In this document: positions 19,004-28,100 of the stretch, in pieces
Layout of the letters: every line of letters starts with the position of its first letter
Numbering within the stretch: position 1 is the stretch's first letter
Position numbers and translations under genes: made by a program
NCBI RefSeq assembly: GCF_017745095.1
Contig: NZ_JAGHZZ010000003.1
Coordinates: 1-64,000 of the forward strand
Direction: 5' to 3'
DNA length: 64,000 nt
Source: Sporocytophaga sp.
Lineage (GTDB): Bacteria; Bacteroidota; Bacteroidia; Cytophagales; Cytophagaceae
The notes under the pieces: generated by a model
Told to the model about the DNA's origin: nothing
Seen by the model: the letters and a program-made list of their open reading frames with translations, nothing else
Database searches by the model: none

Positions 19004-19626
19004 TTAAACAGAACGTCTATTATCATCATCAGAGAAAGTCCTGCACCGGCACCTGAAAAGAAGACTGTCCACTCCCTGTGCAATACATTAAAAACCCTTG
19101 TTGAAGTATATAAGAGGGCAAGAAACAGTATTACAATTGTTACCTGTCCAAGTTCAAGACCTGAATTAAATGCGAAGAGTTGCTTAATAATACTGGAATC
19201 CTCTCCCATCATAAATTTAAAATTATTAGCGAAACCCAAACCATGTATGAGTCCGAAGGATAATGCGATAAAGTAATTTACCACAACCGCTTTATCAAAC
19301 GTTTTTTCCCCTGCTTCTTTTTTCTTCCTTACGATATTTGTCATCGCTGTAAAAAAGATTGTCATAGGAATTAAAACTTCTATCCAATCCGGAGGTAGCA
19401 GTATGTAATCAAGGGTCGACAGTGCCAATGTCAAAGAATGGCCGATGGTAAAAGCCGTAATGATCACCAATATTTTCCTCCACTCATTGAAGGTAAACAA
19501 AGCGCATAAAGTCATAACAAACAACAGATGATCATAGGCTTTAACATCTATGATATGATCCCAACCAAGTTTTATGTAGTCACAAAACTCAGCATCAAAT
19601 ATATGAGTATAAACATGTAGGTACAT
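19000..19626 (-). CDS. HupE/UreJ family membrane protein
   Basis: A 208-residue integral membrane protein with about six or seven transmembrane segments. Family features include the His-containing first half (GWDHIIDVKAYDHLLFVMTL), FTIGHSLTLALSTLD and the second conserved helix SFGLIHGLGFANNF. HupE and UreJ proteins are linked to nickel uptake in hydrogenase and urease operons. No such enzyme is encoded here, so the transported metal is unclear. Its start codon overlaps the pirin gene stop by one base (TAATG), and its stop overlaps the DUF6702 start. Confidence 0.88.
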   Translation of the reverse strand: MYLHVYTHIFDAEFCDYIKLGWDHIIDVKAYDHLLFVMTLCALFTFNEWRKILVIITAFTIGHSLTLALSTLDYILLPPDWIEVLIPMTIFFTAMTNIVRKKKEAGEKTFDKAVVVNYFIALSFGLIHGLGFANNFKFMMGEDSSIIKQLFAFNSGLELGQVTIVILFLALLYTSTRVFNVLHREWTVFFSGAGAGLSLMMIIDVLFK

Positions 19627-20414
19627 TAGTCGATCATTGGAACGTCCATCAATAAAATCTGAAGATCTTCAGAAGCTTCTATAGAGATCTTATCTGTATT
19701 CCATATACCGAGTCCGTCTCTTAGAGTAAGATCTATTCCATTTATCCTTGCTTTGCCTTTAATTATAAAGGCATATACGCCATTCCCTTTAAAAGCTAAT
19801 GGATAAGTAACTTTGTGGTTCTTTTTAAACTTTCCTACAGAGAATACAGCATTCTGATATAGAAAAAGAGCATTAGTATCATTAGGAGAAACTACTTTTA
19901 CCAAAGTATTAACAGGTTGATCTTTTAATACGCCATTTTTCTGCTGATACCTTGGTTGAACATTTTGCTGATTAGGGAATACCCAGATCTGCAGAAGTCT
20001 TAATGTGTCTGTTTTAGAGTAGTTATATTCAGAGTGAGTAATACCAGTTCCCGCTGACATTATCTGAACATCTCCTGCATTAATCAGGCCTCTGTTTTTC
20101 ATATTGTCTTTATGTTCAACGGTCCCCGCTAAAGGAATTGTAATGATCTCCATATTATTATGAGGGTGTGTACCAAAACCCTTTCCACCATCTATCCTGT
20201 CATCATTCAATACTCTGAGAGCGCCAAAATTCATTCTATCAGGGTCATAATAGTCACTGAACGAAAATGTATGGTAACTAAGTAACCAGGCTATTTCAGA
20301 AGTTCCTCTTGTATTTGCCTTATGAAGAACATATTTAAACTGACCTTCTGGTTTTGTCTGGGCATTAGCACTTAAAACAAGTGTAGATAGCAAGCATATA
20401 ATCAGATATTTCAT
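19626..20414 (-). CDS. Pirin family protein with a signal peptide
   Basis: Bicupin of 262 residues. The pirin signature is clear: LNDDRIDGGKGFGTHPHNNM, PLAGTVEHKDN and MSAGTGITHSEYN, with the His/Glu metal ligands. The C-terminal cupin is also present (YAFIIKGKARING). Pirins are normally cytoplasmic (YhhW has quercetin 2,3-dioxygenase activity), but this one begins with MKYLIICLLSTLVLSANAQ, a standard signal peptide, so it should act in the periplasm. It is first in the pirin-HupE-DUF6702 operon. The substrate is unknown; a flavonoid or other aromatic is a plausible inference. Confidence 0.88.
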   Translation of the reverse strand: MKYLIICLLSTLVLSANAQTKPEGQFKYVLHKANTRGTSEIAWLLSYHTFSFSDYYDPDRMNFGALRVLNDDRIDGGKGFGTHPHNNMEIITIPLAGTVEHKDNMKNRGLINAGDVQIMSAGTGITHSEYNYSKTDTLRLLQIWVFPNQQNVQPRYQQKNGVLKDQPVNTLVKVVSPNDTNALFLYQNAVFSVGKFKKNHKVTYPLAFKGNGVYAFIIKGKARINGIDLTLRDGLGIWNTDKISIEASEDLQILLMDVPMID

Positions 20415-20638
20415 ATCAGCGGTGGTTAATCTGTAAACGATATAAAATTAGGAATTTATATACGGAAACAGATTGACCTGTATCAAGAAAAGAGAAGGGA
20501 ATTTTTAAAATAAAAAATATAAAACAGAGCATTGACTAATGTGCTTGAAGATAGCTAAATACTTATAGCTTATGGGCGAGAGAAGTCCTTCTCCTTCAGA
20601 AAAGGATTATAGATGATATCTAAAATGCATAAAAATTT

Positions 20639-20992
20639 TTATGGTAGCGTTATAAAAATTGATTTCCTCCTAATAGGAGTAAGATTCCTGGTTCTATGCC
20701 CTTTTCCCTCTATGTCTTCCATGAGAAGAATATCTCCTCCCTTAAAACTTCTTTTTATACCCAGAGATGTTTCTATTTCAATTTCCCCATCAAGTAAAAT
20801 AATATATTGCTTTTGAGGAGCAGTATGAAAATCAAAATCATAAGAAGGTTCCACCTCTCTGAATATCACCCCCTTTGCGGGTTGAGTTTCAGAAAGTCTC
20901 CCAATAGTACCCGCTTCTTTCAAATCAATGGAGACATCTTCAAAATGACTGTCTCCATTGGCATCACTATATACTTTTGTTACACTAAACAT
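20639..20992 (-). CDS. Cupin domain protein
   Basis: A 117-residue single cupin barrel. It reads YDFDFHTAPQKQYIILLDGE (motif 1, with His and a Gln instead of the second His) and GGDILLMEDIEGKGHRT (motif 2). This suggests a small-molecule-binding or metal-dependent role, but not a specific reaction. Its start overlaps the end of the esterase gene by eight bases, making it the third gene of a dioxygenase-esterase-cupin operon. It may bind an aromatic or hydroquinone intermediate; that is inference from context. Confidence 0.8.
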   Translation of the reverse strand: MFSVTKVYSDANGDSHFEDVSIDLKEAGTIGRLSETQPAKGVIFREVEPSYDFDFHTAPQKQYIILLDGEIEIETSLGIKRSFKGGDILLMEDIEGKGHRTRNLTPIRRKSIFITLP

Positions 20993-21623
20993 TTTGATTA
21001 TTATTTAAAACCCATTTATTCGCCCAATCTATCTCTTCCTGAATAATGGTGTGTCCCATATCCTTGTAGACAATTTCTTTTACATTCGCATTTATTTTTG
21101 TCAATAAAGATGTGCTATCCTTTACCCTTTGAACAGGAACGTGAAAATCAGGATCGCTCGTGCCGATAAAGATTGGAGTACCTGCAAAATCTCCCTTGTA
21201 TTTTTCGGCATATAATTTATCGCCAATCAATCCTCCAGTGAATGCTATGGCTCCCCCCCATCTGGTTGCGTATCTTGCAACAAACTCTAGAGTAAGACAC
21301 GCCCCTTGTGAAAAACCGAGAAAATATATCTTCTCTTTTGCTATTCCCTTTGAAACAACATCATTTACAATCCCATTCAATAATTCAATCGCTGAAGAAA
21401 GGAATGGTTCATTCTGCGAAGGTTCTGCCAGAAAAGAATAAGGATACCAAGTATGATTAGTTGCCTGAGGAGCGATAATTGCAAAATCATCGTTCAACTT
21501 GAAATAAGAAGACAGGGAAAGGATGTCTTCAGCCGATGCCCCTCTCCCGTGTAACATTATAAGCACCTTCCCTGCCTCTTCAAGTTTTTTACCTCTATAT
21601 ACTATATTATTATTCTGATGCAT
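20985..21623 (-). CDS. Phospholipase/carboxylesterase family alpha/beta hydrolase (MhqD-like)
   Basis: A 212-residue cytoplasmic serine hydrolase. It has MLHGRGASAEDILSLS (oxyanion region), the nucleophile elbow GFSQGAC, the acid in GTSDPDFHVP and the catalytic His in DMGHTI. The best-known relative by context is MhqD of Bacillus, encoded with ring-cleaving dioxygenases in methylhydroquinone resistance. Here it sits 11 bases after the dioxygenase stop and overlaps the cupin gene. It likely hydrolyses an ester or acts on ring-cleavage products. Confidence 0.86.
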   Translation of the reverse strand: MHQNNNIVYRGKKLEEAGKVLIMLHGRGASAEDILSLSSYFKLNDDFAIIAPQATNHTWYPYSFLAEPSQNEPFLSSAIELLNGIVNDVVSKGIAKEKIYFLGFSQGACLTLEFVARYATRWGGAIAFTGGLIGDKLYAEKYKGDFAGTPIFIGTSDPDFHVPVQRVKDSTSLLTKINANVKEIVYKDMGHTIIQEEIDWANKWVLNNNQNV

Positions 21624-21634
21624 AATCTTAGGTA

Positions 21635-22570
21635 TTAAGCTTCCACAAGTTTAGGCAAAACTTTTTCTATCTGACTTCTCTTTGATTCATATTGAGCAGG
21701 CAGTTTCAAGTTCTTACCTAATTCATTCACATCCTCATCCACTGCAAAACCAGGATTATCTGTTGCTATTTCAAAGAGCACTCCACCTGGCTCCCTGAAG
21801 TACAAGGAATAGAAATATTTTCTGTCAATCTTAGGAGTAATATTAAAACCTTTGCCTACTACGATATCCCTATATTTCATCAATGTCTCTTCATCTTTTA
21901 CCCTGAATGCAACATGGTGAACAGTACCACCGGCAACATGGCCACGACCTTCTCCTGCTGCTTCTACAAGATCTACTATATTGGCATTTTCTACTGCATC
22001 AGTTTTAAATCTGAAACGATTTACATTTTCAGCATCCAATTTAAATCCGAAAATATCAGTTAATACTGCAGCAGTATCTTTAATAGAGCTTAAGGTAAGG
22101 GTAACATTATGAAACCCTCTTGTTGCAATATCTGCAGCTACATCTCCTGAAACATAAGGAGTGCGGCTATCAGTTGTTTCATACAATTCAAGCTTTAATC
22201 CATCCGGATCAAGAAATGTCAGATACTTTTCTCCAAATCTTTCTGAAGGCTTATTATAAGTAACATTAAGCTTATCAAACCTTTTAACCCAGAAATCCAG
22301 ACTACCCTTCGGAACAGCATAACCTATCTCAGTAGCCATCCCTGTGCCTCTTCTTCCTGGAGTAATTCCTTCCCAGGGAAAGAATGTCAAGATAGAACCC
22401 GGAGTACCAACCTGATCACCAAAATAAAAATGATAAGTGCCAGGATCGTCAAAGTTCACTGTCTTTTTTATAAGTTTCAGACCTAATACTTTTGTATAGA
22501 AGTCAAGATTGCGTTGTGCAGAACCTGCAATAGCGGTTATATGATGTAAACCTGATATAACGTCTTTCAT
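21635..22570 (-). CDS. Ring-cleaving dioxygenase of the glyoxalase/VOC superfamily (MhqO-like)
   Basis: A 311-residue double VOC-module protein that would open hydroquinone or catechol-type rings using a divalent metal. Module 1 begins GLHHITAIAGSAQRNLDFYT; module 2 begins RGFHNVTLTLS. Metal ligands are suggested by the His in HHIT and HHVAFRV and the Glu in LFEIATDNPGF. The ATG at 22570 (MKDVISGLHHIT) is preferred; the frame runs to 22714 but the added 48 residues do not look like protein. It leads an operon with an esterase and a cupin, the layout known from quinone-responsive mhq genes. Confidence 0.9.
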   Translation of the reverse strand: MKDVISGLHHITAIAGSAQRNLDFYTKVLGLKLIKKTVNFDDPGTYHFYFGDQVGTPGSILTFFPWEGITPGRRGTGMATEIGYAVPKGSLDFWVKRFDKLNVTYNKPSERFGEKYLTFLDPDGLKLELYETTDSRTPYVSGDVAADIATRGFHNVTLTLSSIKDTAAVLTDIFGFKLDAENVNRFRFKTDAVENANIVDLVEAAGEGRGHVAGGTVHHVAFRVKDEETLMKYRDIVVGKGFNITPKIDRKYFYSLYFREPGGVLFEIATDNPGFAVDEDVNELGKNLKLPAQYESKRSQIEKVLPKLVEA

Positions 22571-22653
22571 AACTTTAGTGTTAATAGTATAAGTATAACT
22601 TTCTTCAATTGTTCTCAGAAACAGAAACCTGATTCTGCCCTGAACTAATAACA

Positions 22654-22661
22654 CAAAGATA
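22654..22661 (-). promoter_or_regulatory. Candidate -7 element for the dioxygenase operon
   Basis: TATCTTTG on the minus strand, matching TAnnTTTG, about 84 bases before the ATG at 22570. Its position downstream of the alternative start at 22714 supports the shorter gene. No clear TTG lies at the expected -33 spacing. Confidence 0.45.
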
Positions 22662-22907
22662 CACTGCCTCATTCCTAATCTTCCTTGATCCAGATTAAGA
22701 AAGGATCTTGACACAGATCAATAAAATTAGGGATGGCTTATTATACAATTATCATGAGGTGAGAATCAACCAAGGGGCCGAAAGCAGTAAAATGCTTATT
22801 TATTTTGATGAATTTAAGTCCTCTTCTTCAGGAAATGGTCAACTTAGCAACAAGACTAGTAAAAGCTAAATTTTCTTTATTTAAAATAAAAGTAATAAGA
22901 GAAAAGG

Positions 22908-22979
22908 AGAGCAACAGTTTGAGCAACAGCAAGAAATTGCTGAATTAATGCTGTTGCTGTTGCTGTTGCTCTTGCTGTT
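22908..22979. repeat. Hexamer-repeat hairpin (GCAACA/CTGTTG) downstream of yiaA
   Basis: The left side contains GAGCAACAG twice and the right side contains several CTGTTG units in a row. AGAGCAACAG (22908-22917) pairs with CTGTTGCTCT (22963-22972), and GCAACAGCA (22923-22931) pairs with TGCTGTTGC (22949-22957). It begins three bases after the minus-strand yiaA stop and may serve as its terminator, although no long T-run follows. Confidence 0.7.
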
Positions 22980-22981
22980 TT

Positions 22982-23383
22982 CTATAATCCGCCCTTATTG
23001 GCCGCTTGAACATCTCTGGTATTTTTTTGAACAGTTATAGCGCCGAAAATAGCTAACAGGAATGCGAAAGCGTAAAATCCTTTTTCACTGGGCAATAACA
23101 CTGCATTCCAAAGTCCTATTGCAAGCAGTACTATCGACAATAGAGTGGCAAACCAACTTAAACCATAATACAGATCCGTCACAGGTACCCCTTCCAGTTT
23201 GTCTCTCACGCTTTTCTGTACTGATATTACCGAAAACAAACCAAACATGAGGACTGTAAAATAATATCCTTTTTCATTAAGAAGCATTTCTGCTCTCCAT
23301 AGACCAATTAAATACCCACATATTCCCGCACCTAAAGCAATCCATGAAGCAGCGATAAATGCATTTGAAGGTTTTTGATTCAT
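22982..23383 (-). CDS. YiaA/YiaB-type inner membrane protein
   Basis: A 133-residue membrane protein made of two similar two-helix units. The first is at about 8-60 ([37 protein letters not shown]). The second is at about 72-125 ([37 protein letters not shown]). Each ends in VQKxxRD. This duplicated pattern is the YiaAB domain. Function is unknown in the family. The gene is monocistronic with 530 bases of non-coding DNA upstream and the hexamer hairpin downstream. Confidence 0.88.
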   Translation of the reverse strand: MNQKPSNAFIAASWIALGAGICGYLIGLWRAEMLLNEKGYYFTVLMFGLFSVISVQKSVRDKLEGVPVTDLYYGLSWFATLLSIVLLAIGLWNAVLLPSEKGFYAFAFLLAIFGAITVQKNTRDVQAANKGGL

Positions 23384-23694
23384 AATAATTCATTATTTAG
23401 GTAAATAAAAATTGAAGTGATTCATTAAAAGCTTAAAATTTAACCAACAATATTCCCCCATGTGGAAAATCCTGACAGTCAATAATTACATAGCGTCTAT
23501 TCATTCTTTTAAAGTTTTAAATGACTGTCATTCAAAGATTGAACCACTTTTCAGACCTTCTTTAAATCTCTCTTTTATTCAGCCGACTTTGTATAGGAGC
23601 GAAAAGATTAGTGTTTTTTAATGACATTTTAATGTTCCTTTAACCACATTTTAACTCCTTTGCTAATGTATTAAGGGTTTTAAAATCAATACAA

Positions 23695-23713
23695 TTGTCT
23701 TTTATTAAGACAA
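23695..23713. promoter_or_regulatory. Dyad upstream of the RND efflux operon
   Basis: TTGTCTT-TTATT-AAGACAA: perfect 7-bp arms and a 5-base spacer, 203 bases before the operon. It shares AATTGTCTT with the hairpin at 23844. The size and symmetry fit a dimeric regulator site; none is proven. Confidence 0.45.
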
Positions 23714-23843
23714 AAGAGTATCTAAGAGCAAGATATTTATTACAATTCCAAGATAAATAATCTAACAGCCCCCTATTGACATTTACAAAACATTGAAATA
23801 TATTTATTCAACACCTATAAATTACCTCAGGGTTTAAAATACG

Positions 23844-23879
23844 AATTGTCTTATTCTAATAGAGGAGAATCAGACAATT
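23844..23879. promoter_or_regulatory. 14-bp-armed inverted repeat just upstream of the efflux operon
   Basis: AATTGTCTTATTCT (23844-23857) and AGAATCAGACAATT (23866-23879) pair with one mismatch around an 8-base loop, ending 36 bases before the ATG at 23916. It could be an operator or a leader-RNA hairpin. No T-run follows, which argues against termination. Confidence 0.55.
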
Positions 23880-23915
23880 TTGAACTATTCTAATATTTAA
23901 TTTTAATTTTTAACA

Positions 23916-25115
23916 ATGAGACTAAAAGTGAAAATACTCCTTTATGGAGGGTTATTCTTGCTTTACAGGCTGGGTTATAGCCAGAAAAGCATATCCCCTG
24001 ATTCTGCTATCCAGATAGCATTAATTAATCATCCACAAATAAAAGTCTCAAACCTTCAGGTAGAACAACAACAACTTTTAAAAGGAAGTAGTCTTCAGAT
24101 TTATAATACTGAATTGTTATTTGAAGCTCCTCAGGGCAATGAACTGAGACCAGGCATACTTCAATCTATTGATTTTCCGACTGTTTATATGCAACAGTAC
24201 AAAACACAAAAGGCCAATATCAATCTGATGAAAGCAGACAGGGCTGTTAATACAAACCTCATAAAATACAATGTTCGAAACACTTATATCAGTTACCAAT
24301 ACTGGAGAGAGCGGTTTCAAATACTGAAAAATCAAGACTCTATATTGCGTGGGTTACTGAAGATCAATGAGGTGAGGTACAATGTGGGACAAATAAGCAT
24401 TCTTGAGAAAATAAGTGGAGAAGCAAAGTATAAAGGTATTGAATTACAGCTATTGCAGGCTTCTGCAGAGTTCAGAAATTCAAGAAAACAATTCTTACTC
24501 GCCATTGGCACACCAGAGGATACAACTTATATACCCGATAGAAGTATAGAAAAATTTCCACCACTGATTATTAACAGCTCTACAGCTGAGCATATAACCA
24601 ATAACCCTGTATATCATTACTATCAAAGACAACAGGATCTCAGCAAAAGACTTTTAAAACTTGAGAGGGCAAGGAGAATGCCTGGATTGCTTGTTGGTTA
24701 TTTAAATCAGGGAGATGAACATACAGCATTTAAATACAGGCTGAGAATGGGAGTTACCTTACCTATCTTTTATTGGGGCTATCATTCAAGAATAAAGGCA
24801 GCAGACAAAGGTATTGAAATAGCAGAGAATCAGTTAGTGCTAGGCAAATACAAACTAAATGGAGAATACGTTCAAGCAGTAAGCAGATACAGGCAGTTTA
24901 CACAAGAATTAAACTACTATGAATCTGCTGGCCTTCTGGAAGCTGCACAGACATTGAAATCTGCTTCTGAAAGCTACAGACTTGGAAGCATCACATATTA
25001 TGTATACTTGTTAAATATCGAGCAGGCCTTTTCAATAGAGCTCAATTATCTTGAAGCGCTGAAAAACTACAACCAGTCCATTACTCACCTTAATTATCTT
25101 TTAGGAGACATTTAA
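23916..25115 (+). CDS. TolC-family outer membrane efflux protein (CusC/CzcC-like)
   Basis: Outer-membrane channel of the tripartite pump encoded by this operon. A signal peptide occupies about residues 1-22 (ending GYSQ). Two OEP-type repeats of long alpha-helices follow; recognisable segments are SPDSAIQIALINHPQIKVS, RNTYISYQYW, YNVGQISILEKISGEAKYK, LRMGVTLPIFYWGYHSR and SYRLGSITYYVYLLNIEQAF. Length 399 is slightly below the 420-480 typical of the family. The stop is two bases before the RND pump ATG. The gene order outer channel, pump, adaptor is common in Bacteroidota heavy-metal efflux operons. Confidence 0.88.
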   Translation: MRLKVKILLYGGLFLLYRLGYSQKSISPDSAIQIALINHPQIKVSNLQVEQQQLLKGSSLQIYNTELLFEAPQGNELRPGILQSIDFPTVYMQQYKTQKANINLMKADRAVNTNLIKYNVRNTYISYQYWRERFQILKNQDSILRGLLKINEVRYNVGQISILEKISGEAKYKGIELQLLQASAEFRNSRKQFLLAIGTPEDTTYIPDRSIEKFPPLIINSSTAEHITNNPVYHYYQRQQDLSKRLLKLERARRMPGLLVGYLNQGDEHTAFKYRLRMGVTLPIFYWGYHSRIKAADKGIEIAENQLVLGKYKLNGEYVQAVSRYRQFTQELNYYESAGLLEAAQTLKSASESYRLGSITYYVYLLNIEQAFSIELNYLEALKNYNQSITHLNYLLGDI

Positions 25116-25117
25116 TC

Positions 25118-28100
25118 ATGATTGAAAAGATTATAAGCTTCAGCGTCCGCAATTACATAGTTGTACTGGTTTTAACATTGATATTGATTTTATGGGGAAG
25201 TTACTCATTGTCTGAACTCCCAGTAGATGCAGTACCAGATGTAACAAGCAACCAGGTAGATGTGATTACCAATAGTCCGAGCCTTGCATCTCTTGAGATT
25301 GAGAAATTCATTACTGCGCCTATAGAGATGTCCATGTCCAACATTCCTGGCCTTATTGAAATGAGGTCAACTTCAAAATTCGGACTAAGCGTTGTGAAAC
25401 TGGTCTTTACAGACAACACAGATGTATACTGGGCCAGGCAGCAGGTATTCGAAAGGATTCAGGCTGTTCAGGCTGAGATTCCGGAAGAACTTGGAAAACC
25501 TTATATGGGACCAGTTTCCACAGGACTTGGTGAAGTATTTCAATATGTAGTAAGACCTGAAAATCCAAAAGACAAAAGCTTTTCCTTAATGGAAATCAGA
25601 ACCTTACAGGATTGGAATATAAGAAAACAATTGCTTGGAATACCTGGAATCGCTGAGGTGAGCGGCTTCGGGGGATATAAAAAAGAATACCAGGCTAAGA
25701 TAAAACCAGACAGAATGAAAGCGCTAGGCGTTTCTATAGACGAGTTGTTTGATGCCCTTAGCCGGGGAAACAGCAATACAGGAGGAGCTTATATTGAAAA
25801 AAACAATAAAGCCTTTACCATCAGAGGAATCGGTCTTGCTACTACACTTGAAGAAATTGGTAAGTCTGTTGTTAAAAACAACGTGGGAGCTCCTGTATTA
25901 ATAAGAGATGTAGCAGAAGTTGATTATGGTAATAGTATCCGCTATGGCGCAATGACCATGAACGGAAACGGTGAGGTGGTCGGAGGTATCATCATGATGA
26001 TGAAAGGAGAAAACGGAAGTGATGTAATTGAAAGAATAAAAACAAGGATGAAACAAATAGAGGCCTCTCTTCCGGAAGGCTTGATTATTGAACCTTTCAT
26101 CGACAGAGAGAAACTTGTTTCTAAGGCTATAAAAACAGTCTACACGAATTTAATTGAAGGTGCAGTAATAGTAGTTTTGGTAATTCTCTTCTTTCTTGGC
26201 AATTGGAGAGCCAGCTTGCTTGCAGCTTCTGTTATTCCACTATCTATGCTTTTTGCTTTTGGTCTAATGAAAGAATTTGGTGTGGTTGGAAACCTGATGA
26301 GTCTGGGAGCTATAGACTTCGGCTTACTTGTCGATCCGGCCATCATCGTTGTAGAAGCAGCCGTTTTACATCTTTCTCTGAAAATGATTGGGAAACAAAA
26401 TGAAAAGATGCGTTATAAAGAACGACAAGAAATTGTAATCAATGCGGCATCAGACGTAAAAAAATCAGTAGTATTCGGAGGTTTAATTATCCTCATTGTT
26501 TATTTCCCTATACTTACACTTACTGGTATAGAAGGGAAGATGTTCACGCCTATGGCCAAAACAGTAAGCTTTGCGATCATTGGAGCATTGCTTCTATCCA
26601 TCACTTATGTACCCATGATGTCTGCTCTGATTATAAAGCCTTCTTCTCACGAAGATCATGGAATCTCGCAAAAGCTGATTGATGCTGTATATAACTTTCT
26701 CAGAAAAATCCTTGTTTGGGGTATGGAAAAGAAAGCAGCTATCATAGGATTTGCTCTTACTGTACTTGGTGCAGGGATTTTCGGTTTTGCTATCATTGGA
26801 GGAGAGTTTATACCAAAACTGCAAGAAGGAGATCTTGTAATAGAAGTAAATCTTCCTGTTGGAACTTCACTTTCTGAATCTTTAAAACTTAGTGATAAGA
26901 TTCAGGCAGAACTTCTCAGAGAGTTTCCAGAGGAGATTGAACGTATTGTTTCGAAAATAGGAACGTCTGAAGTGCCAGTAGATCCAATGCCTCTGGAAGC
27001 TCAGGAAATTGTAGTAGTGCTGAAAGATAAGGATCATTGGAAAAAAGCAAAGACCCAGGAAGGTCTGGCAGACCTAGTATCTGAGGTAATGCAAAAATTT
27101 CCTGGAATTGTAGTTTCAATTCAGCAGCCTATAGAAAACAGAGTAAATGAATTGATGAGTGGAGCAAGAACAGATGTTGTAGTTAAGGTATTCGGCCCTG
27201 ACCTTGATACGCTGGTAAGCAAAAGCAACCAGATCATCGGAATTATAAAGGAGGTGGAAGGAGCTGCCGATGTTCAGGAAAACAAAATTTATGGATTACC
27301 TCAGATCAACATTAAGTATAACAGAGACCATATGGCTTATTACGGTGTAACTGTTTCCCAAATCAACAGAGCTATTCAGACGGCATTCGCTGGAGGTATC
27401 GCAGGGATTATCTACGAAAACAACAAACGTTTTGATCTTAGTGTCAGATTATCCAGTGATGAAAGAAGTAAAACTGAAAACATCAATAATCTTCTCATCA
27501 GTGATAAAGACGGAAATCCGCTTCCATTGCATCACCTTGCTGAAATCAGCGAAGATGTAGGGCCATCAGAAATAGGTCATGAAAATTTACAGAGGAAATC
27601 CAACATAGGTTTTAATGTAAGGGGCAGAGATCTTGCTTCTGTCGTAACTGACGTTCGTACAAGAATAAACAATGAGATATTTATACCTCAAGGTTATACT
27701 GTGGAATATGGTGGTGAATTCGAAAATTTTGAAAGAGCCAAAAGCAGGTTAGCTATAGTAGTACCTATTGCTCTATTGATCATCTTTATTCTGCTGTTTA
27801 TTTCATTCGGCACCTTCAGAGACAGCTTCCTGATATTTTCTGTTGTTCCCCTTTCTGCAGTGGGAGGTGTGTTCTCATTATTGATTAGAGATATGAACTT
27901 CAGTATCTCTGCGGGTGTAGGATTTATTGCGCTATTCGGTGTAGCTGTGCTGAATGGAATTTTGCTTGTTAGTAAATTTAACGACTTACTTCAAGAAGGA
28001 ATTATAGACCCTAAACAACGTGTGTTAATAGGACTTAAAGACAGATTAAGACCTGTTTTAATGACCAGCTTTGTGGCAGCCTTAGGTTTTCTTCCAATGG

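Larger units (their letters stand above)
22571..22981. other. Intergenic region between the dioxygenase operon and yiaA
   Basis: 411 bases without a gene. It contains the candidate -7 box at 22654 and the CTGTTG-type hairpin at 22908-22979; nothing else is recognisable. Confidence 0.6.
23384..23915. other. Long divergent intergenic region between yiaA and the efflux operon
   Basis: 532 bases with no gene, separating two divergent units. It holds a pair of mutually inverted 9-mers (TGACAGTCA 23473-23481, TGACTGTCA 23522-23530), a 7-bp dyad at 23695-23713 and a larger hairpin at 23844-23879. No convincing TAnnTTTG box was seen for either gene. Confidence 0.6.

Noticed and set aside
22921-22979. 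Possible CRISPR-like repeats
   Set aside because: The units are six-base simple-sequence repeats without spacers and no cas genes are present.
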